This document shows positions 1 through 7,160 of a stretch of 16,277 nt of DNA, one piece after another. The translations under genes and the position numbers were made by a program. Every line of letters begins with the position of its first letter. The first letter of the stretch is position 1. The DNA is from Desulfobacteraceae bacterium (GTDB lineage Bacteria; Desulfobacterota; Desulfobacteria; Desulfobacterales; Desulfobacteraceae): contig JAABSK010000040.1 of the NCBI GenBank assembly GCA_011390435.1, positions 1 through 16,277 on the forward strand, read 5' to 3'. Below the pieces are notes generated by a model. The model did no database searches and was not told where the DNA came from. It was given only the letters and a program-made list of their open reading frames with translations.

Positions 1-36
1 AACAGAACTGTCTTTCTTCCATTCAATAACAGCCAT
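1..36 (-). CDS. N-terminal fragment of a bacteriohemerythrin-like protein (partial, runs off left edge)
   Basis: Reading the minus strand from base 36, an ATG opens a frame of 12 codons, MAVIEWKKDSSV, which continues beyond the window. A GGAG sequence lies 6 bases upstream of this ATG, a good ribosome-binding site. The pattern (M-x-x-I-x-W followed by a short polar stretch and S-V) is the typical opening of bacteriohemerythrins, small four-helix di-iron O2-binding proteins common in anaerobes and microaerophiles. The iron-binding His/Glu motifs lie outside the window, so the family call rests only on this opening. It is divergent from the hydantoinase-like gene that begins at 261. An alternative ATG four codons upstream has no better ribosome-binding site. 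Confidence 0.4.
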   Translation of the reverse strand, partial: MAVIEWKKDSSV

Positions 37-260
37 GAAATTCTCCATCGGTAAATTTAATTATCATACAAAAACAGCGTTATCATTCATAAATCATATG
101 CACCAAGATTTCAAGAAGAAACCCGTGGTCTGAAACCGGATGGCCCTGCCAGTCAACTTAAAATCTGATTGACAATCACTGGTTTTTCTGACAAGCTCCC
201 TTGAGGGTTGATGGGCAGATTAAGATTGATACGCACAACATTAAGACTCAGGAACACGCC
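37..260. other. Divergent intergenic region between the left-edge gene and the hydantoinase-like gene
   Basis: These 224 bases separate two divergent genes. I see no RNA gene and no strong terminator. The left half is AT-rich and contains the minus-strand promoter candidate described separately. On the plus strand a perfect TTGACA stands at 169-174, but no acceptable -10 hexamer follows at 16 to 18 bases, so the plus-strand promoter is not located. Confidence 0.5.
86..114 (-). promoter_or_regulatory. Candidate sigma70-type promoter for the left-edge gene
   Basis: On the minus strand TTGAAA (114-109) and TATGAA (91-86) are separated by 17 bases, with matches of 5/6 and 4/6 to the consensus hexamers. 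Transcription would start near base 80, leaving a leader of roughly 45 bases before the ATG at 36. This is pattern matching in AT-rich DNA only. Confidence 0.3.
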
Positions 261-1940
261 ATGATTATTGGAATAGATGTTGGCGGAACGCATACGGATG
301 CTGTTCTTCTCAGCAGTAGCGGCATTGAAAAAAAGATCAAGGTTTCCACAGATTCAACCGATCTTTTTCACACCATTCTTTCAGGCTTTAATTACCTCCT
401 TGAAGATATTGATCCCAAAGATGTCCAGCGGGTGGTCATCTCCACGACCCTGACCACCAATGCCATTGTCCAGCAAAATCTGGAACCGGTCGGCATGATT
501 GTCTCAGCCGGGCCGGGAATTAACCCGATGGCCTTTAAAACCGGTGATCACTACTATTGCGTATCCGGATCCATCAACCACAGGGGAAGAGAAAAATCCC
601 CGGTCAATACCATTGAGATCAAGGATATTGCCAAAAAACTCAAAAAAGCCGGCATTGAATATGTTGGCGTTGTCAGCAAATTCTGCGTTCGAAACCCCAG
701 CCATGAAATCCTGATCAAACGGCTCCTGAATAAGTATTTCAAAAAAATCTTTCTGGGCCACCATGTATCCGGCAACCTGAACTTCCCCAGACGGATCGCC
801 ACAACCTATCTGAATGCCGCTGTCTTTTCTCTGCATAAATCCTTTTTTGAGGCGGTGAAACAATCCCTTGCCGAAAAGGGATTGACCATTCCCATTCAGA
901 TTTTAAAAGCAGATGGTGGAACCATGTCCCTTGAATCTTCAATGGACTTTCCCGGCCAGACGGTCCTGTCAGGTCCTGCCGCCAGCATCATGGGGGCCAT
1001 TCCCTATGCTCCGAAAAACCAGGATGCCATTGTTCTGGACATCGGCGGAACCACTACTGACATCGCATTTCTGGTAAACAAAGCCCCGCTGCTGGAACCG
1101 CTTGGAACCCAGAGAGGCCAGCACAGAAGCCTGATCCGAAGTCTCCGGACAGAATCCAAAGGGATCGGCGGAGACAGTTTTGTCCGGGTCGAAAATGGTG
1201 AACTCCTCATCGGTCCGGAACGGAAAGGTCCTTCAATGGCTTTTGGCGGAAGCGTCCCAACCCCCACAGATGCCATTGTGGTCCTGGGCCTGATGGATGA
1301 AGGCGACAGGGAAAACGCCCAGAAAGGAATCCGCCAGATCTCAGAGGCACTTGGCGTCAGTGATATTGACGCCTCGGAAATGATATTTAAAAAATGCTGT
1401 TCCATTATCCTGAAAAAAACCTTTGAAATGATCGACAAGCTGAATTCCCAGCCGGTATATACCGTCCATGAATTTCTTGAAGGGTATAAGATCAGTCCCA
1501 GAAAAATTCTCCTGCTGGGCGGTTCGGCAAAATATTTTGCCAAAAAAATCGAAGCCCTTTACCATATCAAAACCCAGGCGGTACCAGAAGCGGCAGTGGC
1601 AAATGCCATTGGCGCGGCCCTTGCCCGAACCACCTGTGAAGTATCATTGAACGCAGACACAGAACACGGCATTGTCACTGCCCATGAAGAGGATTTTGCC
1701 GAACCCATTTCCAAGGCCTTTTCAGAAAAAGATTTGATGGATACTGCCTACACCCTTTTACGGGAAAAAGCCATCAGCTCAGGTGCAGACCCTGACAACC
1801 TTGACGAAATGGAAGTGGTTGAATTTCAAAAATTCAATATTATCCGGAATTTTTCACCACGGGGCAGAATATACAGAACCAAAGTGCAGTTGAAGCCCGG
1901 TTTGATCAAAGGGTTTGAAAAGGTTTTGCAATTAATTTAA
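261..1940 (+). CDS. Hydantoinase/oxoprolinase family protein (HyuA-like ASKHA ATPase)
   Basis: The 559-residue protein belongs to the HyuA/oxoprolinase branch of the actin-like ATPase fold, whose characterised members use ATP to open cyclic amides (5-oxoproline, N-methylhydantoin) or carboxylate ketones. The phosphate-1 loop is at residues 2-13 (IIGIDVGGTHTD), phosphate-2 at about 258-267 (VLDIGGTTTD), an adenosine-type LLGGS motif at about 418-422 and an ANAIGAA helix near the C-terminal third. It is shorter than the usual 650-700 residue HyuA subunit, and no HyuB partner is present in the window, so the substrate is unknown. I chose ATG 261 because AGGA lies 7 bases upstream and the first strand starts at once; an in-frame TTG at 201 would add 20 residues unlike the family. 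The deacetylase-fold gene follows after only 10 bases, implying co-transcription. Confidence 0.85.
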   Translation: MIIGIDVGGTHTDAVLLSSSGIEKKIKVSTDSTDLFHTILSGFNYLLEDIDPKDVQRVVISTTLTTNAIVQQNLEPVGMIVSAGPGINPMAFKTGDHYYCVSGSINHRGREKSPVNTIEIKDIAKKLKKAGIEYVGVVSKFCVRNPSHEILIKRLLNKYFKKIFLGHHVSGNLNFPRRIATTYLNAAVFSLHKSFFEAVKQSLAEKGLTIPIQILKADGGTMSLESSMDFPGQTVLSGPAASIMGAIPYAPKNQDAIVLDIGGTTTDIAFLVNKAPLLEPLGTQRGQHRSLIRSLRTESKGIGGDSFVRVENGELLIGPERKGPSMAFGGSVPTPTDAIVVLGLMDEGDRENAQKGIRQISEALGVSDIDASEMIFKKCCSIILKKTFEMIDKLNSQPVYTVHEFLEGYKISPRKILLLGGSAKYFAKKIEALYHIKTQAVPEAAVANAIGAALARTTCEVSLNADTEHGIVTAHEEDFAEPISKAFSEKDLMDTAYTLLREKAISSGADPDNLDEMEVVEFQKFNIIRNFSPRGRIYRTKVQLKPGLIKGFEKVLQLI

Positions 1941-1950
1941 AGAGGACGTC

Positions 1951-3261
1951 ATGTTAACGGCATTAAACAAAACAGGCCTTGTGTTTTTTCCTGCGTTTGA
2001 CTGGGCAATTGATCCCACCCATCCGGAAAGAGAAGAGCGTCTTTTATATACCCAGGACCAGGTGACAGAAGAAGGGATCTTTGATATCAATGGAATCATA
2101 GAGTACAAGCCCGACCTGGTGACCCACCAGGATATCCGGCGGGCGCATTTCTGTGTTCCTGATGAAAAAACAGTTACCACTCAGTCCCATTTGATCAGTG
2201 CAGGCGGCGCAAAAGCCATTGCCGATGCTGTTTTCAACAAAGAGGTCAAAAACGGATTTGCCCTGGTCCGGCCGCCTGGACACCATGCCATGCGGGTCAC
2301 CCATGGTGGAAGGGGGTTTTGTCATATCAATATTGAAGCCATTATGGTGGAATACATCCGATCCCGTTTCGGGGTCAAACGGATTGCAGTGGTGGATACT
2401 GACTGCCATCATGGTGACGGCACCAATGATATTTACTGGCATGATCCAGATGTTCTGTTCATTTCGCTGCACCAGGACGGCAGAACCATGTATCCTGGGA
2501 CAGGTTTCACAAGCGAACTCGGCGGGCCCAATGCCAAAGGCTCCAACCTGAATATCCCGCTTCCGCCCGGCACGTCAACCGAGGGATATCTGTATGTTAT
2601 CCGGAACTGTGTGCTGCCCGTGCTTGACGATTTCAAACCAGATCTCATTGTCAACTCTGCCGGTCAGGATAACCACTACACAGACCCATTGACCAACATG
2701 AACTTTTCCGCCCAGGGATATGCCACCCTGACAGACCTGCTCAAACCAGACATTGCTGTTCTTGAAGGTGGATACTCCATTGAAGGGGCCCTGCCATACG
2801 TCAATCTGGGCATTATCCTTGCAATGGCCGGCCTGGATTACACCGGCGTGATTGAGCCGGATTATGACCCGGAGCGATTAAAACAGCCGGTAAGCATCAC
2901 TGACAAAATCAAAAAAACCACAGATATCATTAACGCCTATTGGCGGCAGCGCCATGATTTACGGCTGAAGGCCGGAAAACCCGGGGATCTTCAGGTCCGG
3001 CACCGCGAAATTTTTTATGACACCGATAATATTTTTGAACAGCAAAAAGAAACTGTCCGCATTTGTCACGACTGTGGGGGCTGTTTTACAATTGATTCCA
3101 AAGCCAAACCTGGAAAACACATCCAGGCGGTTCATATTCCCATAAATGCCTGTCCGGCCTGTGTGGAAGCCGGGTATGTTTTTTATGACAAGGCAGAAAA
3201 AAAGAAATTTGATGCTGTTTTTCTGCAGGACCGGACAAAAGACCTGTATGAAATCAAGTGA
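1951..3261 (+). CDS. Histone deacetylase family amidohydrolase with C-terminal zinc ribbon
   Basis: The 436-residue protein has the arginase/deacetylase fold with an apparently complete active site: RPPGHHA (His111, His112), VVDTDCHHGDG (zinc ligands Asp151 and His153), SAGQDNH (Asp240 as third ligand) and LEGGY (Tyr275 as transition-state tyrosine). Bacterial relatives deacylate polyamines, acetoin-related substrates or lysine side chains. The catalytic domain ends near residue 310. It is followed by a charged linker and a small four- or five-cysteine module: Cys372, Cys375 and Cys378, then Cys401 and Cys404, which looks like a zinc ribbon and is not part of the standard domain. AGAGGA immediately before the ATG is a strong ribosome-binding site. 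The end overlaps the next gene by 4 bases (GTGA), so translation of the two is probably coupled. Substrate is not predictable from sequence. Confidence 0.9.
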   Translation: MLTALNKTGLVFFPAFDWAIDPTHPEREERLLYTQDQVTEEGIFDINGIIEYKPDLVTHQDIRRAHFCVPDEKTVTTQSHLISAGGAKAIADAVFNKEVKNGFALVRPPGHHAMRVTHGGRGFCHINIEAIMVEYIRSRFGVKRIAVVDTDCHHGDGTNDIYWHDPDVLFISLHQDGRTMYPGTGFTSELGGPNAKGSNLNIPLPPGTSTEGYLYVIRNCVLPVLDDFKPDLIVNSAGQDNHYTDPLTNMNFSAQGYATLTDLLKPDIAVLEGGYSIEGALPYVNLGIILAMAGLDYTGVIEPDYDPERLKQPVSITDKIKKTTDIINAYWRQRHDLRLKAGKPGDLQVRHREIFYDTDNIFEQQKETVRICHDCGGCFTIDSKAKPGKHIQAVHIPINACPACVEAGYVFYDKAEKKKFDAVFLQDRTKDLYEIK

Positions 3262-4175
3262 TTGCTGATTTTTCTCGCCAGTATCACTGTCTGCAGGTCC
3301 GGTCACAGGTTCTTCAGGCTATCCGGAACTTTTTCACCGCTCAACACTACCTTGAAGTGGATACGCCACTCAGATGTCCCTGTGTCATCCCTGAATCCCA
3401 CATTGATCCGGTTACATCCGGAACCTGGTTTCTCCAGGCCTCTCCTGAACTATGCATGAAACGCCTTTTGTCAAAAGGGTGTGATAAACTCTTTCAACTT
3501 TGCAAATGCTTCAGGAAAAATGAACGGGGCCGGCTTCACCTGCCTGAATTCACATTGCTGGAATGGTATACCGCCAATGCCACCTATCTGGATTTAATGG
3601 ATCAATGCCAGGATCTGCTCAGCGATATCGCCCGGCAGCTGAAATACAACCACATCCTTCCCTATCAGGGACGGAAAATTGACATTTCAGATCCCTGGCC
3701 CAGATTGACAGTAAAAGATGCTTTCTCGCGCCATGCCGATATCAGCCTTGAAACCGCCCTCCAAACAGGTATGTTTGATGAAACGCTGAGTTTCCAGATT
3801 GAACCGGCACTTGGAAACCACACGCCTGTTTTTTTGATGGATTACCCGGCAAGTCAGGCGTCTTTGGCAAAACTCCTTCCAGACAATCCCGCCTATGCCC
3901 AGCGATTTGAATTCTATATTGCCGGAATCGAAATGGCAAACGGGTTTACAGAGTTGACCGATCCAGATGAACAGCGCAGACGATTCATGAGCACAAACCA
4001 TGAAAGAGCTGCCATGGGGAGTGCTTCGCTGCCGCTGCCGGAAAAATTTCTCGAAGATTTGACCGCCATGCCGGACGCTGCCGGCATTGCCCTGGGTGTA
4101 GACCGGCTGGTCATGTTTTTCGCTGATGTTGCTGCGATTGATCATGTCGTCTGCTTCCCGCCTGAACACCTGTAG
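3258..4175 (+). CDS. epmA: EF-P lysine aminoacylase, EpmA/GenX (PoxA) family
   Basis: The 305-residue protein is a class II lysyl-tRNA synthetase catalytic core without the N-terminal anticodon-binding domain. In characterised bacteria EpmA attaches (R)-beta-lysine to a conserved lysine of elongation factor P. Motif 1 lies near residues 35-50 (DTPLRCPCVIPESHID), motif 2 near 84-104 (CFRKNERGRLHLPEF, then LLEWY) and motif 3 at 276-287 (GIALGVDRLVMF). Ala278 in motif 3 is where LysRS has Gly, the EpmA-type choice as I recall it. At the class II fRxE position the usual acidic residue is Asn88, followed by Glu89. The GTG start at 3258 overlaps the preceding stop codon (GTGA), so translation is probably coupled to the deacetylase-fold gene. 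EpmB and EF-P genes are not in this window. Length fits the family (E. coli 325). Confidence 0.85.
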   Translation: MIADFSRQYHCLQVRSQVLQAIRNFFTAQHYLEVDTPLRCPCVIPESHIDPVTSGTWFLQASPELCMKRLLSKGCDKLFQLCKCFRKNERGRLHLPEFTLLEWYTANATYLDLMDQCQDLLSDIARQLKYNHILPYQGRKIDISDPWPRLTVKDAFSRHADISLETALQTGMFDETLSFQIEPALGNHTPVFLMDYPASQASLAKLLPDNPAYAQRFEFYIAGIEMANGFTELTDPDEQRRRFMSTNHERAAMGSASLPLPEKFLEDLTAMPDAAGIALGVDRLVMFFADVAAIDHVVCFPPEHL

Positions 4176-4197
4176 GCGGATAAAAACGTTTTCTCTG

Positions 4198-4226
4198 TTG
4201 CTGTCTGTTCTGATTTTGGTTAATAT
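4198..4226 (+). promoter_or_regulatory. Candidate promoter for the GAF/receiver gene
   Basis: TTGCTG (4198-4203) and TAATAT (4221-4226) are 17 bases apart in the 113-base gap after epmA. The -35 is weak (3/6) and the -10 moderate (4/6). The leader of about 55 bases contains a small TACAG/CTGTA inverted repeat at 4226-4240. The gene could equally be read through from the upstream operon, as no terminator is visible in the gap. Confidence 0.3.
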
Positions 4227-4276
4227 ACAGACTGCCTGTAGAACCAGGCGCCATGATTCTTGATCTGTCCGAACCT

Positions 4277-4282
4277 GGGAGA
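4277..4282 (+). promoter_or_regulatory. Ribosome-binding site deciding the start of the GAF/receiver gene
   Basis: GGGAGA lies 6 bases upstream of the ATG at 4289. The in-frame ATG at 4253 has only a weak purine stretch before it and would add 12 residues with no domain content, so 4289 is preferred. Confidence 0.6.
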
Positions 4283-4288
4283 AATGCC

Positions 4289-5329
4289 ATGAGCCGACAC
4301 TCACACACCCCTGAAAAAACACCTCCACCTTCCTGCAATCCAGCCCTTACATATGCTGAGCAGCTCAACTACATGCTTTACGATATTGCCAACGCCGTTC
4401 ATGCCACCCGGAAAATTCCGGATTTATGCCTTTCAATTTTTCAATCCCTCAATTCCCTGATCACCGTGCCCAATTTTTTTGTTGCCCGCTGCGATACCCG
4501 AAAGCAAACACTTTCTTTCGAGTACATTGTGGATGAATTTGATCAAAAGGGCTTTCAGAACCAAGCGATTGATCTTTCCGGATCCCTCATCGGTGAGGTT
4601 CTTTTAAACAAACGCCCCATGCTGCTCAAAACCCATCAACTGATCGAACGGGCAAAGGCCTGTCGCCTTGGAGGAACCACCCCGAAAATCTGGCTGGGGG
4701 TTCCCCTGATTGTTCAGGACCGTGCGGCAGGTGTCATGGCAGTTCAGCATTATTCAGATCCAGGATATTTTACCCATAAACACCTGGAAATTCTGGTCTG
4801 TATTGCAGAACTCCTGTCAATGGCCATGGAAAGAAATCAGCTTGCCATGGAACTGGAAACTGAAAAAAACCGTTGCCTTCAGCTAGCGAAACAGAGCCAG
4901 GCCGTTGTTTTTCAAACCGATGGCAACGGCATCTGCAATTTTGCCAATCCGCAAACCCATGCACCAGAACAGAAAACCATCCTGATCATCGAAGATGAGC
5001 CTGCCATAAGAACCATGGCTGCCAAAGCCATTCATTCCTTTGGATATCAGACACTGGAAGCTGAAGACGGAGAAAAGGGAATTGCGCTGTTTGAAACAGG
5101 CCATGCGTCTATTGATGCGATTTTGCTGGATATCATCCTGCCAAAAATGTCTGGGATTCAGACCTTTGAAAAAATCCTCCATATCGATCCGGATGCCAGC
5201 ATCATCATCACATCAGGCCATATCACCAATCAGGACCAGAAATCCATGTTTGCAAAGGCCAGAGGATTCCTTGAAAAACCCTACCAGATTATGGAGCTTA
5301 AAAAAATGATCCATCTTGCGCTGGATTGA
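4289..5329 (+). CDS. GAF-domain response regulator (GAF plus C-terminal receiver, no kinase domain)
   Basis: The 346-residue cytosolic protein has an N-terminal GAF sensor domain (about residues 38-190) and a C-terminal CheY-like receiver (about 232-346). The receiver is complete by its key residues: acidic pocket Glu235/Asp236, phosphoacceptor Asp281 (LLDIILPKMSG), Thr308/Ser309 and Lys330-Pro331. No H-box, HATPase or DNA-binding output domain is present. Between the two domains a stretch at about 206-221 (VVFQTDGNGICNFANP) resembles the opening strands of a PAS domain that then stops. This suggests descent from a GAF-PAS-histidine kinase-receiver hybrid by internal deletion, or a protein acting as phosphate sink or sensor-tuned receiver. 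It stands after epmA with a 113-base gap and ends 5 bases from the convergent popT-like gene. The cognate kinase is not in the window. Confidence 0.85.
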   Translation: MSRHSHTPEKTPPPSCNPALTYAEQLNYMLYDIANAVHATRKIPDLCLSIFQSLNSLITVPNFFVARCDTRKQTLSFEYIVDEFDQKGFQNQAIDLSGSLIGEVLLNKRPMLLKTHQLIERAKACRLGGTTPKIWLGVPLIVQDRAAGVMAVQHYSDPGYFTHKHLEILVCIAELLSMAMERNQLAMELETEKNRCLQLAKQSQAVVFQTDGNGICNFANPQTHAPEQKTILIIEDEPAIRTMAAKAIHSFGYQTLEAEDGEKGIALFETGHASIDAILLDIILPKMSGIQTFEKILHIDPDASIIITSGHITNQDQKSMFAKARGFLEKPYQIMELKKMIHLALD

Positions 5330-5334
5330 TCACC

Positions 5335-6447
5335 TCACGCAGACTTGCCAGAAGCCTCTGTCCGGATGAAAAATGACATGATCACACATCCGGCCGCAAA
5401 GAAAAAAACGGCTGGAAAAAGTCCCTGACCCGGATCAGGCAGCACATTCACATTGGTGTATACCCTGACATTCTCAATCACCGCAATACCAGCATCCGAC
5501 GGGACATACTGCTCAGCCATGACAATATATTTTTTAAACGGCCACAGCGCATATAATGATCCTGCCATCAGACCGATCAAAAACGCCATGGTCACATCAT
5601 ACCATTTCTTGAGCACTGCATGAAGCAACCGGGCAAAAAATATCCCCCCGATGACAAGTCCCACGGAAAAACTGCACAAAAATGCAATATCATCCAGTTT
5701 TAAAGCGGTAAGCCCTGAAATCGCTGAAATCACAGCAAAGTACTCACCCATGAGAATCAGGACCAGGGATCCACTGATTCCCGGCAGCACCATTGCAGAA
5801 ACAGCCACAGCACCACAGAAAAAAATGTATCCGTACTCCTGAATGGCGTATTTACCGGAAACTTCAAACGCCCTGGCCGGTGAGTCCTGATCTGAAGATA
5901 TCCTGTGGCCTGCTTCATCTTCATACTGCTGCTGATACATGGCAGACTTTCTTTCCACTTTATCATACGGATTTACCGCCCAGGTAACATAAATGGTCAG
6001 ACCCGCCCCGATAACCAATGGAACCAGCAAGATCAGACGCCGGTTTTTCAGCATTTTTACCGGAATCAAAATGGAGACCAGAATCAACCCGAAAAATAAG
6101 GCATAGGTGGATGAGAAATGTACCTCCATCAGATATTTCATCAGGCGTGACAGAATGACAACCGCACAGCCCGCACCAGCCACCAGTTTCAATAAAAAGA
6201 AAAAATCAGTTTCCATTAAAAACCCGGTCAGCTGTTTCCAGTGTCGCTGTTTTCCAGACTGAAATAAAAGATTGAACAACAATTGGCCGGCGTAAAGGAT
6301 ACTGGTTTTATTGATACAGCTGATCGCTGCAAAAACCCGTTCGTAAATCTGAAAAATCAGCAGAAAGGTTCCGCCAGAGACTCCGGGGATGATATTGGCC
6401 ATTCCCAGACAAAACCCGATCAGCAGATCTGTCACTAACTTTCCCAT
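5335..6447 (-). CDS. popT: DUF368 membrane protein, undecaprenyl-phosphate translocase PopT family
   Basis: The 370-residue polytopic inner-membrane protein carries the two hallmark DUF368 motifs: NIIPGVSGGT at residues 18-27 and VLPGISGS at about 220-227, each starting a re-entrant-type hydrophobic repeat. The family has been shown elsewhere to return undecaprenyl phosphate, the lipid carrier for peptidoglycan and O-antigen precursors, across the cytoplasmic membrane. A hydrophilic stretch of about 50 residues (roughly 158-208) separates the two halves. I prefer the ATG at 6447, which places the first helix and motif in the usual position; the frame is open to an ATG at 6480 but neither has a clear ribosome-binding site. 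Either start lies within the 3' end of pcm, so translation is probably coupled to it. The 3' end faces the GAF/receiver gene 5 bases away. Confidence 0.85.
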   Translation of the reverse strand: MGKLVTDLLIGFCLGMANIIPGVSGGTFLLIFQIYERVFAAISCINKTSILYAGQLLFNLLFQSGKQRHWKQLTGFLMETDFFFLLKLVAGAGCAVVILSRLMKYLMEVHFSSTYALFFGLILVSILIPVKMLKNRRLILLVPLVIGAGLTIYVTWAVNPYDKVERKSAMYQQQYEDEAGHRISSDQDSPARAFEVSGKYAIQEYGYIFFCGAVAVSAMVLPGISGSLVLILMGEYFAVISAISGLTALKLDDIAFLCSFSVGLVIGGIFFARLLHAVLKKWYDVTMAFLIGLMAGSLYALWPFKKYIVMAEQYVPSDAGIAVIENVRVYTNVNVLPDPGQGLFPAVFFFAAGCVIMSFFIRTEASGKSA

Positions 6448-7091
6448 CCATGCTGACCGATGAGTTTCACAAAACGGCATGCACCAAGGAGCGTGGTCTG
6501 AATTCCCTGCGGGGTTTTTTCCAGCCGGATCAACTCCTGGGAAAAATGATCACCAACCGGCATGATCAGCCGGCCGCCCATTTCCATCTGATCCACCAGT
6601 GGTGGTGGAATAATCTGTCCGCCTGCCGTGACAATGATCGCATCAAAAGGCGCTTCCTGTTTCCATCCCTGGGTTCCGTCTGAATACCGGGTAACGATAT
6701 TGTGATATTTCAGACGGTCAAACAAGGTCCGGGTATTCAAAAACAGGGTGTGGTTTCTTTCAATGGTATAGACTTTATAAACGATCTGGGCCAGAATCGC
6801 CGCCTGATATCCAGATCCGGTACCGATCTCGAGAACACGCTCGTTCCCTTTTAATTCCAGCGCTTCAGTCATTTGAGCAATAATAAACGGCTGTGAAATG
6901 GTCTGACCTTCTCCGATGGGCAGTGGGAAATCGCCGTAAGCAGTGTCCATCAATGCCTCACTGACAAACAGATGCCGCGGGACGACCCGCATGGCCTTCA
7001 GTACCAGCGGATCTGAGATTCCCCGGGCAACGACCTGCTTTTCAACCATTTCGCTCCGCCAGCTGGTGAATTTTTTGGCTTCATTTTTCAT
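6435..7091 (-). CDS. pcm: Protein-L-isoaspartate O-methyltransferase
   Basis: This 218-residue cytosolic enzyme uses S-adenosylmethionine to methylate L-isoaspartyl residues of age-damaged proteins, starting their repair. The PCMT signature GEGQTISQPFIIA is near residues 62-74, and the SAM-binding motif I, RVLEIGTGSGYQAAIL, is at about 85-100, followed by the acidic end of the second strand (YTIER). The length matches the bacterial family. A GTG two codons upstream (7097) is an alternative start; neither start has a strong ribosome-binding site. It sits 69 bases downstream of the cyclo-ligase family gene on the same strand and overlaps the start of the popT-like gene, so the three are probably one transcription unit. 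Confidence 0.93.
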   Translation of the reverse strand: MKNEAKKFTSWRSEMVEKQVVARGISDPLVLKAMRVVPRHLFVSEALMDTAYGDFPLPIGEGQTISQPFIIAQMTEALELKGNERVLEIGTGSGYQAAILAQIVYKVYTIERNHTLFLNTRTLFDRLKYHNIVTRYSDGTQGWKQEAPFDAIIVTAGGQIIPPPLVDQMEMGGRLIMPVGDHFSQELIRLEKTPQGIQTTLLGACRFVKLIGQHGWES

Positions 7092-7160
7092 GCCCACTTC
7101 ATACCAGCAACCAGAATATCCGTCAAGCAGATAGCAAGGAAACCAAGGCTCCCGGCATGA

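Noticed and set aside
169..197. TTGACA as the -35 of a promoter for the left operon
   Set aside because: No hexamer resembling TATAAT occurs 15 to 19 bases downstream.
201..260. TTG at 201 as start of the hydantoinase-like gene
   Set aside because: It would add 20 residues with no family similarity; ATG 261 has an AGGA site at the right distance and begins directly at the first conserved strand.
4226..4240. TACAG/CTGTA inverted repeat as a terminator after epmA
   Set aside because: The stem is only 5 bp, with no U-run after it.
3687..4328. A 213-codon open frame antisense to epmA
   Set aside because: It lies wholly opposite well-supported coding sequence, has no recognisable domain and no ribosome-binding context; long antisense frames are common here because of codon bias. 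The same applies to the 179-codon antisense frame at 1004-1543.
5362..5393. CCGGATG/CATCCGG 7-bp inverted repeat near the GAF/receiver and popT junction as a terminator
   Set aside because: The loop is 18 bases, neither strand has a U-run after the stem, and it falls in the popT coding region.
7098..7126. TTGACG-17-TATGAA as a separate pcm promoter
   Set aside because: Transcription would start at about the pcm start codon, giving a leaderless message; operon transcription from the upstream promoter is simpler.
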